Assembly (NCBI RefSeq): GCF_900089585.1
Contig: NZ_FLRH01000003.1
Span: forward strand, 434,001-498,000
Direction of reading: 5' to 3'
Source: Micromonospora sediminicola
GTDB lineage: Bacteria; Actinomycetota; Actinomycetes; Mycobacteriales; Micromonosporaceae
Length of the DNA: 64,000 nt
Shown: piece after piece, positions 43,376 through 52,803 of the stretch
Layout of the letters: every line of letters begins with the position of its first letter
Numbering within the stretch: position 1 is the stretch's first letter
The notes under the pieces: model-generated
Told to the model about the DNA's origin: nothing
Database searches by the model: none
What the model saw: the letters and a program-made list of their open reading frames with translations, nothing else
Translations under genes and position numbers: made by a program

Positions 43376-43822
43376 TCAGACCACCGAGAAGAACGTGAGT
43401 GAGCCGGCCACCGAGGCGCCGGTCAGCACCGGTGTGGAGATCGCGTCGACCGTGGTGCCGGCGTCGGAGCCGGGCCTGCGGACCCGGAGCAGCCCGCGGG
43501 CGAGGCGGCCGGAGTGCAGCGCGAGCAGCGGCGGGATCTTGTCGGTCTCCTGCTCGGTGAGCTCGCTCGGGCTGGCGGTGAAGTCGACCAGGCGCAGGCC
43601 GCCCTCCAGCAGCGGCAGGCCGATCACGTCCTCCGGGGCGCCCAGGCAGAGCAGGTCGCAGCCGGACGAGGAGATCGCCACCACGCAGGTGTCGGCGTCG
43701 ATCAGCAGGCACGGCTCGGCGGCCCGGGAGACGGTGCCGGACCACTGCCCGACGTTGTCGGACTCCTGCTCGGCCGGTGCCTCCCCGAACACTTCCGAGA
43801 GTGAGAGCTCGACGTGGGCCAC
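43376..43822 (-). CDS. PAS-fold-like conserved actinobacterial protein
   Basis: 148 residues. GTG at 43822 has AGGAGG four bases before it, and the translation begins AHVELSLSEVFGEA. The middle part (PCLLIDADTCVVAISSSGCDLL through LRLVDFT) resembles a PAS fold, and the end (VLTGASVAGSLTFFSVV) may be the last strand. A small conserved cytoplasmic signalling protein is likely, but no ligand or partner is known. The 229 bases downstream of the next gene contain one GCGGCC-TTCC-GGCCGC hairpin (43873-43888). Confidence 0.65.
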   Translation of the reverse strand: MAHVELSLSEVFGEAPAEQESDNVGQWSGTVSRAAEPCLLIDADTCVVAISSSGCDLLCLGAPEDVIGLPLLEGGLRLVDFTASPSELTEQETDKIPPLLALHSGRLARGLLRVRRPGSDAGTTVDAISTPVLTGASVAGSLTFFSVV

Positions 43823-44051
43823 CGCGCCTCCTATGTACACCGACGGTCTGTCCACGCTAGCCGGTCGGCACGGCGGCCTTCCGGCCGCGCTGCGCTTCCG
43901 GTCGCCGGTGCCACCCGTGGGTCGGACGGCTCGGGGACCGGGGGACAGGCGTCGGTGCGACGGGAACCCCGGGGCCGGGCGGCCGGCGACGACGCGGACC
44001 GACGGAACCGGTCGGGGCGGAGCCGTGGACCGCGTGGCGTCGTCGGAGACG

Positions 44052-44789
44052 TTACCGGCGGGCGGCCCGCTTGTCAGCGGCCGTTCGGCCCTCGTCATAC
44101 CACCGGTAGTCGGCTGATGGACGGTACGTGCCGTTGAGCCACGTCGACGGTGCCTGGGCGACCCGGGACAGCTTCTCGGCGGTGGCCGGGCTGATCCGGT
44201 TGCCGGCGGCCACGAGCAGCCGGTCCAGCTCCCGGTGGGTGGCCATGAGGCAGTCCTTCGGCAGGCCGTAGACGCTGATCACCCCGGAGCCGACGAACGT
44301 CAGCACCGGGGTGACCGGGATCGGCAGGCCGACCGCGTCGGAGAGCGCCTTGCTGGCCCGCTTGGCGTCGCGACGCGCCTCCGCCACATAGGGCGGACGC
44401 TTGCCGTTGATCTGCACCACGTCGCCGGCGACGAGGACGCGGGCCCGGCCGTGGTCGGCGATGGTGACCGCGAAGAGCCCGCTCGGCCCGATCGCGAGGA
44501 ACCCGGCCCGGTCGTCGTGGCCGTGGTCGAAGAGGGCGTCGGCGGGATCCGTCCGGGGCCACTCGATCACGTGCCACGCGGGGCCGAGGTGGTCGAGCTG
44601 CCCCAGGGCACGGGCCCCGGCCGCTTCCAACCGGCGGGCACCTCGCTCGGCCCGACGGCGGCGCGCCCACTCCAGGGGTGTGGGTCGGGCCGGCTCGAGC
44701 ACCGACGTGGCCTCGACCCGGGGATGCGGCACCGAGCGGGGCGGCAGTGCCCGGCTCGGTACGGCTCGACGAGCGGGAAAGACAGTCAT
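44052..44789 (-). CDS. Conserved actinobacterial protein, nuclease-related-domain-like
   Basis: 245 residues. A basic N-terminal region, a helical segment rich in Arg, then [48 protein letters not shown] and [16 protein letters not shown]. The order of strands with D and K positions resembles the NERD-type nuclease-related domain, but the catalytic pattern is not certain. ATG at 44789 follows GGAGGT by four bases. It is divergent from arcA; function is unknown. Confidence 0.6.
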   Translation of the reverse strand: MTVFPARRAVPSRALPPRSVPHPRVEATSVLEPARPTPLEWARRRRAERGARRLEAAGARALGQLDHLGPAWHVIEWPRTDPADALFDHGHDDRAGFLAIGPSGLFAVTIADHGRARVLVAGDVVQINGKRPPYVAEARRDAKRASKALSDAVGLPIPVTPVLTFVGSGVISVYGLPKDCLMATHRELDRLLVAAGNRISPATAEKLSRVAQAPSTWLNGTYRPSADYRWYDEGRTAADKRAARR

Positions 44790-44886
44790 CGCGACCTCCG
44801 GCAAAAGGTCTCTCGAAGTTATGTCTCCACTACCCTACGTTGCACCCCGGGGGGCTCGGCAAGTTGGAGCGCCGGAGTGAGTGCGG

Positions 44887-44903
44887 ATGAATGCCATATT
44901 CAT
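44887..44903. promoter_or_regulatory. ARG-box-like palindrome ATGAAT-N5-ATTCAT upstream of arcA
   Basis: Perfect 6-base arms (44887-44892 and 44898-44903) about 50-65 bases upstream of the arcA start. The half-sites TGAAT and ATTCA are those of ArgR operators, but the usual spacing in E. coli is four rather than five bases, so assignment to ArgR is tentative. Confidence 0.45.
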
Positions 44904-44939
44904 TCACACTTCTTTTCCGGATGGTGCGGAAGCCTGCCC

Positions 44940-44951
44940 TACGCTGCGAGG
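44940..44951 (+). promoter_or_regulatory. Leaderless-type -10 element of arcA
   Basis: TACGCT at 44940-44945, six bases, then the GTG at 44952; transcription would start at the first codon. Confidence 0.5.
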
Positions 44952-46163
44952 GTGACCCACTACGTGGACAGCGAAGTGGCCCGACTCGGCACGGTGCTGC
45001 TGCACCGCCCGGGACCGGAACTCGCCCGCCTCACCCCACGCAACAACGACAGTCTTCTGTTCGACGCTATCCCATGGGTGGGACGGGCGCAGGAGGAGCA
45101 CGACGCCTTCGCGGCCGCCCTGCGCTCGCGCGGGGTGGAGGTGCTCTACCTGGCCGACCTGCTCGCCGAGACGCTCGCCGTGCCGGACGCCCGGGCCGAG
45201 CTGACCGAGCAGGTGCTGCGGTCCCGCCGACTCGGCGACACCCTCCGCCGCCGGGTCGCCGACCACCTGGCCTACCTCGATCCGGCCGCCCTGGCCGACG
45301 TCTTCGTCGCCGGGCTCGCCCACGAGGAGCTGCGCGTCGGCGCCGACCGGCCCGGCGGTCTGGTCTGGACGCTGATGGACCGGCACGACTTCGTCATCGA
45401 CCCGCTGCCGAATCTGCTCTTCACCCGCGACTCGTCGGTGTGGATCGGCGACCGGGTCGGGGTCACCAGCCTGGCCATGCCGGCGCGCCGGCGGGAGACC
45501 ACGCTGACCGACGCGATCTACCGCCACCACCCGCGCTTCGTCGGCACCGAGTTCGTCTACCACCCGCGCCTGGAGCACCTGGAAGGCGGCGACGTGCTGC
45601 TGCTCGCCCCCGGCGTGCTCGCCGTCGGCGTCGGCGAGCGCACCACCCCGGCCGGCGCGGAGCGGCTGGCCCGGCAGGTGTTCGCCGCCGGGCTGGCGCA
45701 CACCATCCTGGTGGTGCCGATCGCCCAGGAACGCGCCACCATGCACCTGGACACGGTCTGCACGATGGTCGACGTCGACGCGGTGCTGATGTATCCGAAC
45801 ATCGCCAGCGAGCTGTCCGCGTACACGGTCATCGCCGGCGCGGACGGCGACGAGCCGCGGGTCGACGGGCCGGCGCCGTTCCTGCGGGCCGCCGCCGACG
45901 CGATGGACCTGGACCAGCTCCGGGTGATCGACACCGGCCTGGACCCGGTCACCGCCGAGCGCGAGCAGTGGGACGACGGCAACAACACGCTCGCGCTCGC
46001 GCCGCGGCTCTGCGTCGGCTACGAACGCAACGTGGAGACGAACGCGCAGCTGGAACGGGCCGGCATCGAGGTGATCGCGATCGCCGGCTCGGAGCTGGGC
46101 TCCGGCCGGGGCGGCCCCCGCTGCATGTCCTGCCCGCTGGTACGCGAGCCGCTGCGCGGGTGA
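44952..46163 (+). CDS. arcA: Arginine deiminase ArcA
   Basis: 403 residues. Hydrolyses arginine to citrulline and ammonia, the first step of the arginine deiminase route. Seen: [63 protein letters not shown] with the catalytic His and the terminal CMSCPLVR containing the nucleophilic Cys. All residues of the catalytic set appear present. GTG at 44952 follows TACGCT by six bases. No arcB or arcC is in the window, so the rest of the pathway lies elsewhere. Confidence 0.96.
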   Translation: MTHYVDSEVARLGTVLLHRPGPELARLTPRNNDSLLFDAIPWVGRAQEEHDAFAAALRSRGVEVLYLADLLAETLAVPDARAELTEQVLRSRRLGDTLRRRVADHLAYLDPAALADVFVAGLAHEELRVGADRPGGLVWTLMDRHDFVIDPLPNLLFTRDSSVWIGDRVGVTSLAMPARRRETTLTDAIYRHHPRFVGTEFVYHPRLEHLEGGDVLLLAPGVLAVGVGERTTPAGAERLARQVFAAGLAHTILVVPIAQERATMHLDTVCTMVDVDAVLMYPNIASELSAYTVIAGADGDEPRVDGPAPFLRAAADAMDLDQLRVIDTGLDPVTAEREQWDDGNNTLALAPRLCVGYERNVETNAQLERAGIEVIAIAGSELGSGRGGPRCMSCPLVREPLRG

Positions 46164-46184
46164 GGCCGGCCCGGCCGGAGCCGC

Positions 46185-47069
46185 TCAGCGCAGCGTCAGC
46201 TGGCGACCGAGCAGGCCCTGCCGGGCGCGGCGGCCGGCCGCGTCCAGCGGCTCCCGCTCCGCCACCGCCTCGGCGTAGCGCTTGGCGAACTCGGCGACCG
46301 GCGCCTCCCACTCGGCGGCCGGCGTGTCCTCCGGCAGGTCCCAGACCGGCACCAGGCGGCCGTGCGCCCGGAACATGCCGGCGAACCGGGTGTCGTCGCC
46401 CAGCGGCAGCGAACCGGCCGCGGCCAGCCGGGACAGCGCGTCCAGCGCCGCGTCCTCGTCCTCCGGCAGCACCCAGCGCACGTGTGCCTTCTCGGTGACC
46501 TGGCACCAGTACGCGGCCCGGGCCGCCGCCAGCTTGACCGTCGGGTAGATCGCCGCGTTGGCCCGCTCCAGGGACGCCTGCACGTTCGGGTCGTCGGTGG
46601 CGCCCGGGTCCAGCCAGAACTCGAACCCGTCGTGCATGCCGATCTCCAGCGGGCCGTCCACCAGGACGTCCTGGAGGCGGGGGCCCGGCCCGGGCAGCGG
46701 CGGCACGCTCACCTGGCCGCCCGGCTCGGTGCGCAGCGCGCTGAGCAGCGCGTCGGCCAGGTCCCGGGAGACGTCGCCGGACTGCTGGTGCCGCTGCAGG
46801 CCGATGAAGACCCGCCCGTCCGGCTTGGTCATCGCCGGCGCGGCCATCGGCAGGACGGTGGCCAGGGTGACCGGGCGGTCGCCGTACTCCTCGACCAGCT
46901 CGGGGGTCAGCCGCAGCGGCGCGGACGCGGCCGGCACCAGCTCGCGGAGGGCGATCCACTCCGGCTCGTCGGCCAGACCCTCGAACGGTCGGGGCACGAA
47001 GACGTCGCGCACCTTCTCCCGCTTCGGGGTGGCATCTGCGGCCCGTTGGCTCTTTCGACGCTTGCTCAC
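46185..47069 (-). CDS. DUF5926 family protein
   Basis: 294 residues. Basic N-terminus SKRRKSQRAADATPKREKVRDVFVPRPFEGLADEPEW, then LRELVPAASAPLRLTPE and a central FEFWLDPGATDDP region. This matches DUF5926, a conserved actinobacterial family with no known function. The charged N-terminus suggests nucleic-acid or membrane-surface binding, but that is inference. Start is GTG at 47069, eight bases after TAGGCT. Confidence 0.82.
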   Translation of the reverse strand: MSKRRKSQRAADATPKREKVRDVFVPRPFEGLADEPEWIALRELVPAASAPLRLTPELVEEYGDRPVTLATVLPMAAPAMTKPDGRVFIGLQRHQQSGDVSRDLADALLSALRTEPGGQVSVPPLPGPGPRLQDVLVDGPLEIGMHDGFEFWLDPGATDDPNVQASLERANAAIYPTVKLAAARAAYWCQVTEKAHVRWVLPEDEDAALDALSRLAAAGSLPLGDDTRFAGMFRAHGRLVPVWDLPEDTPAAEWEAPVAEFAKRYAEAVAEREPLDAAGRRARQGLLGRQLTLR

Positions 47070-47130
47070 GGCCCCACAGCCTAGATGCCGACCCGGACCC
47101 GCCGGGGCCGGACCCGCGGGCCCGGCCGGC

Positions 47131-47580
47131 TCAGCCGGCGGCGACCAGGTCCGGTCGGTGCGATCCGGCCGGGTCGAACTCCGCCCAGACGCTCTGACCG
47201 AGGCCGTCCCGGTCGACGCCCCACCGGCTGGAGAGCCCGGAGACGATGTGCAGACCCCGCCCGTCGACCGCGTCCGGGGACGCGACCCGGATCCGGGGAC
47301 CGGCGCCGGAGTCGCCGTCGGTCACCCGGAGCTGGACGCTCGGCCCCCGCTCGGTCGTCCGCAGCCGCCAGGCCACCCGCACCACCCCGCCGGGCAGCGG
47401 GTCGGCGTGCCGGACCGCGTTGCCGACCAGCTCGGCGAGGACCGCCACCAGGTCGGCCAGCAGGGCCGCAGGGACGAGGCCGGTCAGCTCGTCGGCGAGC
47501 CGGTGCCGGGCCAGGCGCGCACCGGTCGCGTGGTGGGGCACCACCACGCACCACGATCGTTCGGCCGAACCCGTCGACAC
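47131..47580 (-). CDS. Anti-sigma-type ATP-binding protein (HATPase_c_2)
   Basis: 149 residues. Histidine-kinase-like ATPase of the RsbW/SpoIIAB type: N-box VAVLAELVGNAVRHADPLPGG, then RVTDGDSG and the G-box DAVDGRGLHIVSGLSSRWG. Proteins of this kind phosphorylate anti-anti-sigma factors or bind sigma factors. GTG at 47580 has GGAAGGA five bases upstream; a longer frame to 47694 is less well supported. It lies 31 bases after the histidine-kinase stop, so the two are probably co-transcribed. Confidence 0.88.
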   Translation of the reverse strand: MSTGSAERSWCVVVPHHATGARLARHRLADELTGLVPAALLADLVAVLAELVGNAVRHADPLPGGVVRVAWRLRTTERGPSVQLRVTDGDSGAGPRIRVASPDAVDGRGLHIVSGLSSRWGVDRDGLGQSVWAEFDPAGSHRPDLVAAG

Positions 47581-47611
47581 GTCGTTCCTTCCACCCCCGT
47601 GGGCGCCCGGG

Positions 47612-49066
47612 TCAACCCCGGGGCAGCCGCACCTCCGCGACCGTACCTCCACCGGCCCTTGGTCGGAGGGATACCCATCCATTCTGCTGTTCAACGATCT
47701 GGCGGACGAGATAGAGCCCCAACCCGGCCCCCGGATAGCGCCGACGGTCGCCGGACTCCCCCTGCCAGAACCGGTCGAAGGCGCGTTCCACGTGCTCCGG
47801 CCGGATGCCGATGCCCCGGTCGGCGACCCGGAACGACACGGTCCGCTCGTTCGCCTCGGCCCGGATCTCGATCGGGGTGTCCGGCAGCGAGTACTTGCCC
47901 GCGTTGGTGCCCAGCTCGGTCAGCACGGTGCTCAGGCTGTGCCGGTCGCCGAGGGCCTTCGGCAGGTCGGCCGGCAGGTCGAGCACGACCCGGTGCCGGA
48001 TGTCCGCCGGCAGGTCGGCGACCGCCGCCCGCAGCGCGTCGACCAGGTCGAACGGGGCGGTCGGCTCACCGCCGGAGCGGTGCTCGGTGGCGGCGGTCAG
48101 CAGTCGGTCGACCAGCCGGGCCAGCTCGTTGGCGCGCTGCCCGATGATCCGGGCGGCCTGCCGCCGGTCGTCGTCGCTGAGCGACTCCCAGTGGTCGGTG
48201 AGCGTGTCCGCGTACCCCTTGATCACGGTGACCGGGGTACGCAGCTCGTGGCTGGTCACCGCGACGAACAGGTCGCGGTCGTGGTCGCGCCGCTGCTGGT
48301 CGGTGATGTCCCGGAAGGTGACCACCCGCAGCGCGGTCGGGCCGGGCAGCTCGCCCGAGGTGATCCGCAGCCAGCGCCCGTCCGCCATCCGGTGGTCCAG
48401 CACCTGCCCGGGCGGGGGCAGCGGGAACGGCAGCGGCCGGCTCAGCGCCTCGTCCGCCGGCCGGCCGGTCACCTGGGCCGCGGCCGGGTTCCAGAGCCGG
48501 ACGCGGTGGTCGCGGTCGACCACCGCCAGGCCGTCCGCGAGCGCCGCCACGACCGGGCCGTCGCCGTGCACCGGCAGGCCGGTCTGGTCGCCGTACATGT
48601 GCGCGATGCAGGCGGCGACGTAGCCGACGACGGCGCGCTGCGAGGCGTCCAGCGGCTCGCCCGCCGGGTAGAGGGCGTGCAGGCTGCCGACGGTCAGCCC
48701 GCCGATCTCCGCGCGCGCCACGATCATCCGGCTCAGACCCCGGCCGGCCACCTCGTCGGCGAGCGCGCCGGGGATCGCGTCCACCCGGACCTCCCGCACC
48801 GGTGGGCCCGCCAGGAGGCAGACGGTGGCCGGGTCGGTGGCCGGCAGCGGGCGGCCGATCACGAACTCGGCGCTGCCGGTCGCGGCGATCACCCGACCGC
48901 CGGCCGGGGTGAACTCCACGAAGACCAGGCCCGCCGCGCCGACCGCGGGTTCGACCTCACGGAGCAGGCTGGTGAGCACGGCGAGGCCGGACTCACCCGA
49001 GTTGATCATCTTGATCACGGACGTGTGACCGGCGATGAGGGCGGGGTAGTCGGTTCGCTCCGGCAT
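47612..49066 (-). CDS. Sensor histidine kinase with GAF and PAS domains
   Basis: 484 residues, no clear transmembrane segment. N-terminal GAF-like region (about 25-160), PAS domain (about 165-270, with VVDRDHRVRLWNPAAAQVTG), HisKA with SHELRTPVTVIKGY, and an ATPase domain with N-box ELGTNAGKYS, G1 ADRGIGI and GAGLGLYLVRQIV. A cytoplasmic kinase of the sensing type; no response regulator is adjacent, so the partner is elsewhere. ATG at 49066 is chosen over an upstream start (49102) because the upstream residues are Arg/Thr-rich and lack family character. Confidence 0.93.
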   Translation of the reverse strand: MPERTDYPALIAGHTSVIKMINSGESGLAVLTSLLREVEPAVGAAGLVFVEFTPAGGRVIAATGSAEFVIGRPLPATDPATVCLLAGPPVREVRVDAIPGALADEVAGRGLSRMIVARAEIGGLTVGSLHALYPAGEPLDASQRAVVGYVAACIAHMYGDQTGLPVHGDGPVVAALADGLAVVDRDHRVRLWNPAAAQVTGRPADEALSRPLPFPLPPPGQVLDHRMADGRWLRITSGELPGPTALRVVTFRDITDQQRRDHDRDLFVAVTSHELRTPVTVIKGYADTLTDHWESLSDDDRRQAARIIGQRANELARLVDRLLTAATEHRSGGEPTAPFDLVDALRAAVADLPADIRHRVVLDLPADLPKALGDRHSLSTVLTELGTNAGKYSLPDTPIEIRAEANERTVSFRVADRGIGIRPEHVERAFDRFWQGESGDRRRYPGAGLGLYLVRQIVEQQNGWVSLRPRAGGGTVAEVRLPRG

Positions 49067-49142
49067 GTCCCGAGTGTGCCGCGCCGTCCGCGCCGTGGAC
49101 ACCCCCGCCCGGGCGACCGTCCGCCGGACGGATCGACGAGGT

Positions 49143-49934
49143 TCACCGGCCCAACCGGGCCAGGGTACGGGCGGGCCGGTCGGTGATCACCCCGTCCACC
49201 CCGGCGGCGAGCACGAGTTCCAGGTCCTCCGGCTCGTTCACGGTCCAGACGTAGACCGAGTTCCCGGCCGCCCGCAGCGCCGGGACCAGCTGCGGGCGGG
49301 CCCGCACCAGCTCCACCCCCGGCCCGGCGATCCGGCTGCCGAAGGGCAGCCGGCCCAGCCGCAGCCAGCGCGGCAGCACCTCCAGCAGCAGCACCGTGGG
49401 CAGCGCCGGGGCGAGTTCCCGGATCCGCCGCACGGCCAGCGGGGAGAACGACATCACGGTCACCTGGACCGGGTCGTCCGGGCCGGGCTCGGTGAGGCCG
49501 TGCCGGCGCAGCAGGGCGACCAGGCGACGCTCGACGTCGCCCCGGTGACGCGACGGGTGCTTGGTCTCGATCAGCATCCGGACCGGTCGCCCGGCGGACC
49601 GCACCGCGTCGAGCAGCCGTTCCAGCGTGAGCAGGCGGGTGTGCGACTCGTCGAGCGGCGCGGCGCCCTTGGCCACCGCCGCGGCGGGGTGCCAGGAGCC
49701 GAAGTCCAGCGCCTCCAGCTCGGCGAGCGTACGCGCGCTGACCAGCCCACGGCCGTTGCTGGTCCGGTCCAGCCGGCGGTCGTGCACGCACACCAGGTGA
49801 CCGTCGCGGGTCAGCCGGACGTCGCACTCCAGCCCGTCCGCACCCTCGTCGAGCGCCCGCAGGTAGGCGGCGAGGGTGTGTTCCGGCAGGTCGTACGAGG
49901 AGCCGCGATGGGCGAAGACCAGGGGGGCGGTCAT
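49143..49934 (-). CDS. Glycerophosphodiester phosphodiesterase (GDPD)
   Basis: 263 residues. TIM-barrel GDPD fold: FAHRGSSYDLPEHTLAAY at the N-terminus, GLECDVRLTRDGHLVCVHD with the metal-binding Glu, Asp and His, IETKHPSR and VYVWTVNEPEDLEL, ending VDGVITDRPA. It degrades glycerophosphodiesters from membrane lipids or wall polymers. It has no signal peptide, so it is probably cytoplasmic. ATG at 49934. Confidence 0.94.
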   Translation of the reverse strand: MTAPLVFAHRGSSYDLPEHTLAAYLRALDEGADGLECDVRLTRDGHLVCVHDRRLDRTSNGRGLVSARTLAELEALDFGSWHPAAAVAKGAAPLDESHTRLLTLERLLDAVRSAGRPVRMLIETKHPSRHRGDVERRLVALLRRHGLTEPGPDDPVQVTVMSFSPLAVRRIRELAPALPTVLLLEVLPRWLRLGRLPFGSRIAGPGVELVRARPQLVPALRAAGNSVYVWTVNEPEDLELVLAAGVDGVITDRPARTLARLGR

Positions 49935-49948
49935 GGCCGGGACGTGCC

Positions 49949-50284
49949 TCAGGCGACCCGGCCCGGCTGCCCGTCGTCGGTGACCACCGGGCGGCCGGCG
50001 GCGGCCCAGTCACCCATCCCGCCCTCGACGTTGCGCACCTGGTCCCAGCCGTTGCGGAGCAGGTAGCCGACGACCTGGCCGGAGCGCCCGCCGGAGCGGC
50101 AGATCACCGCCACCTCACGGTCGTCGGGGATCTCGGCGAGCCGGGCCGGCAGCTCGGTCATCGGCAGGTGATGGGCGGCCGGCGCGTGGCCGGCGGCCCA
50201 CTCGTCGTCCTCACGGACGTCGAGCAGGTAGACGTCGTCGGGCACGGCCGACGCGGGGACGCTGGGAAGCTGGGCTCCGAACAC
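49949..50284 (-). CDS. Rhodanese-like domain protein
   Basis: 111 residues, a single rhodanese domain with YLLDVREDDEWAAGHAPAAHHLPM and active-site loop VICRSGGRSGQVV (catalytic Cys). Sulfur transfer or persulfide carrier function is likely. GTG at 50284 is eight bases after TAGGCT; a TTG at 50293 falls inside that hexamer and so is less likely. It lies just downstream (minus) of the frameshifted LCP gene. Confidence 0.88.
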   Translation of the reverse strand: MFGAQLPSVPASAVPDDVYLLDVREDDEWAAGHAPAAHHLPMTELPARLAEIPDDREVAVICRSGGRSGQVVGYLLRNGWDQVRNVEGGMGDWAAAGRPVVTDDGQPGRVA

Positions 50285-50312
50285 GATTGCCAAGCCTAGC
50301 CGCCCGGACCGG

Positions 50313-51360
50313 TCAGAGCCGGGTGACCCAGCGGGAGTTGGCGCCGGCCCACTCCGGCACCCGCCGGTCGCGCAGCGCGGTGAAGAGCCCGTCGCCGCCG
50401 TTGTCCAGCACCACGTACGACACCTGGTCGATGGTCTGCGGGTAGGAGGGGACCCGGACGCCGCGCAGGGCGTCCGCGGGCAGGCCGCGGAGCGCGAACA
50501 GCAGCTCGTCCAGGGGTACGCCGTTGGTGTCCACGGTCAGCGCTCCGCCGACGGCGCGCAGCACCCGGTCCAGTTTCACCGGGTCGGTGCGCAGGTGCGT
50601 CTCGCCGGCCCGGTCGAGCACGGCCCGCAGCATCTGCTGCTGGTGCCGTTGCCGGTCGAAGTCGCCCCCGGGCAGGTCGTAGCGCTGCCGGACGTAGTCC
50701 AGCGTCCGGGCCCCGTCCATCTGCTGGCAGCCGACGTCGAACCGGGTCTTCGTGTGGATCGAGCGGACCGGCGTGTCCACGCACATGGTGATGCCGCCGA
50801 GCTGGTCGATCACCTGCTTGAAGCCGGAGAAGTCGATCAGCGCGGCGCCGTCGAAGCGGATGCCGGTGAGCCGGGTGAGGGTGGCGCTGAGCAGCCGCGC
50901 CCCGCCCTCGCCCCCGCCGCCGTGCTCGTACGCGGCGTTGACCTTGTCCTGGCCGCCCGGGAAGCCGGGCGCGGCCGGGACCGCGACGAGCAGGTCGCGC
51001 GGGACGGAGATCAGGTACGCCTGCCGCATCCCGGCCGGCACGTGCACGATCAGGATGCTGTCCGAGCGCTGGTCCTCCGGGTTCGCGCCGGGGCGGTGGT
51101 CGGAGCCGATCAGCAGGTAGTTGAGCGCCCCGTCCAGGTTCGTCCGCTTCTTGCGGGCGGTCGGGTCGAGCAGCTGCTCCTTGGCCACCGTGCGGTCGTA
51201 CCGGTGGGTGAGCCAGTTCAGCCCGGCGACGCCGAGCGCGGCGAGCAGGACCAGGGCGAGCCCGGCGCCGAGCAGGAACCGGGGCCAGCGGGCCGGTCGG
51301 GCCGGCCCGCGTCGGTTCCGTGCTGGCCTGGACGTGACGATCCCCCCGTGGTCGCGACAT
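50313..51360 (-). CDS. LytR-CpsA-Psr (LCP) family protein, start region frameshifted
   Basis: LCP proteins transfer lipid-linked glycopolymers to peptidoglycan outside the membrane. The LCP domain is intact in the frame ending at 50313 (LLIGSDHRPGAN, SILIVHVPAG, ISVPRDLLVAVP, RTLDYVRQRYDLPGGDFDRQR). That frame continues upstream through a transmembrane helix (FLLGAGLALVLLAALGVAGLNWL) but has no ATG, GTG or TTG start there; its first start codon is a GTG at 51188, after the helix. The ATG at 51358-51360 is in another frame, which switches into the LCP frame if the six-C tract 51342-51347 loses one base (MSRPRGIVTSRPARNRR...). So the gene is frameshifted near its start, by a real mutation or a sequencing error. 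Confidence 0.75.
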
Positions 51361-51392
51361 GAGACCCGCTCACGTCAGGCTACGGGGGGATC
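51339..51392. repeat. 11-base inverted repeat around the LCP start codon
   Basis: GATCCCCCCGT (51339-51349) and ACGGGGGGATC (51382-51392) are perfect reverse complements with 32 bases between, including the ATG at 51358-51360. The left arm contains the C6 tract at which the reading frame breaks. Confidence 0.7.
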
Positions 51393-51414
51393 GGCCGGCG
51401 GATGCCGGCTTCGG

Positions 51415-52629
51415 TCATTTACGGGTGGAGAGAACGGTCGGGTTGGCCACGATGAAGTCGGCCAGTTTGTCGTTCTTGACCGCCTGGAACATCTCCATGG
51501 TCGTCGCGTTGAACGTCTCCCGGCCGTTGCCGTTGCCGGCGAACGTCCCGCCGTTGGTGCGCAGCGTGACCAGGTCGTTGCCGCTCAGGTTCTTGAGCGT
51601 GAAAATGAAGTCGGCGATCGGCACGCCGCCGGTGTCCAGGACGAACGCCTTGCCGGCCGCCTTCATCAGCGAGTTCAGCTTGATCGGGTTGGTCAGCATG
51701 CCGCCTTCGGTGGCCTTCTTGGCCATCGCCTTGATCAGCTGCTGCTGGTTCTGCTGCCGGTCATAGTCACTGTTCGGCAGGCCGTAGCGCTGGCGGGAGT
51801 AGTCGAGCGCCTCCCAGCCCTCCATCTCCCGGCAGCCCTTCTTGTGCACCACGGGCTTGTAGGGCTTGCCGGTCTTCTTCGCGTCCGCGTTCCACATCGG
51901 CTTGCCCTCGACCATCGACATGTGGTGGGAGGGAACCTCGTGGCTGACGCAGATCCGCACGGTGCCGAGCGCGTCGATGACGTTCTTGAACCCGCCGAAG
52001 TTGATGATCGCGGCGCCGTCGAAGCTGATCCCGGTCATGCCCTTGATGGTCTTGGCCATCAGCTGGGCGCCGCCCTCCCAGCCGCCGCCGTTCTGCGCGC
52101 CGTGGAAGAAGGCAGCGTTGATCTTGTCGGTGCCGCCCTTGTAGCCGCTGTCCTTGAACGCCGGGATGCGCGCCTCGGTGTCCCGCGGGATCGAGATCAG
52201 GTACGCCTGGTCGTGGCTGGCCGGGATGTGCAGGATGATGATCGTGTCCGACCGCACGTCGTCGGCCGCCCAGCGGGCCCGGGCGTCGACGCCGAGCAGC
52301 AGCATGTCGATCGGGCCCTCCAGGCTGGCGCCGCCCTCGGCCTCGCTCTTGCCCGCCTCGCCGAGCAGGTTGCGCTGGGCGATGTTGTTGGTCGCCTGGC
52401 CGATCACGGCCTTGCTACCGACGATCGCGACCCCGCTGGTCACCATCAGAACGGCGCCGAGCACCAGGGTGAGCTTGGCCCAGAGCGGGTCCTTGCGCTT
52501 GGTGCGCTTCTTCTTCCCGCCACCGGGTCCACGGCCACCGGGGCCGGGCTGGGTGGGGATGATCGGGGGGACCCGCCCGGATGATCCGGGCTCCAGTGAG
52601 TGCGGGCGGCGGCTGGTCTGGACCGACAT
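51415..52629 (-). CDS. LytR-CpsA-Psr (LCP) family protein
   Basis: 404 residues. Cytoplasmic Pro/Gly-rich and basic N-terminus (PGGGKKKRTKRKD), one transmembrane helix (about 48-70), then the LCP domain: MLLLGVDARARWAADDVRSDTIIILH, ISIPRDTEARIP, DKINAAFFHG, ALDYSRQRYGLPNSDYDRQQNQQQ with the conserved Arg and Asp. ATG at 52629. It is one of three tandem LCP genes on this strand and likely to attach secondary wall polymers or other glycans to peptidoglycan. Confidence 0.93.
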   Translation of the reverse strand: MSVQTSRRPHSLEPGSSGRVPPIIPTQPGPGGRGPGGGKKKRTKRKDPLWAKLTLVLGAVLMVTSGVAIVGSKAVIGQATNNIAQRNLLGEAGKSEAEGGASLEGPIDMLLLGVDARARWAADDVRSDTIIILHIPASHDQAYLISIPRDTEARIPAFKDSGYKGGTDKINAAFFHGAQNGGGWEGGAQLMAKTIKGMTGISFDGAAIINFGGFKNVIDALGTVRICVSHEVPSHHMSMVEGKPMWNADAKKTGKPYKPVVHKKGCREMEGWEALDYSRQRYGLPNSDYDRQQNQQQLIKAMAKKATEGGMLTNPIKLNSLMKAAGKAFVLDTGGVPIADFIFTLKNLSGNDLVTLRTNGGTFAGNGNGRETFNATTMEMFQAVKNDKLADFIVANPTVLSTRK

Positions 52630-52803
52630 GCGTGCTCCAGCTCGATGATCGGGGGCGGGACCACTGTACGTATCTGTTCCCGTTCTCGCGACCTCCTGAG
52701 GCGGCTATTCCCGTCAATACCGGCCGATCTCCCCGAGTTGTGGCCGAACGGGCGAGGGAGAGCGACCGGACGACGGTTGGCCGGTGTGGCGCCCACGGTG
52801 GGG

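Noticed and set aside
50296..51360. A full-length reading frame from ATG 51360 taken as a separate gene
   Set aside because: Only its first five or six codons belong to the LCP protein; afterwards it is Arg/Pro-rich shadow sequence in the wrong frame over the LCP domain.
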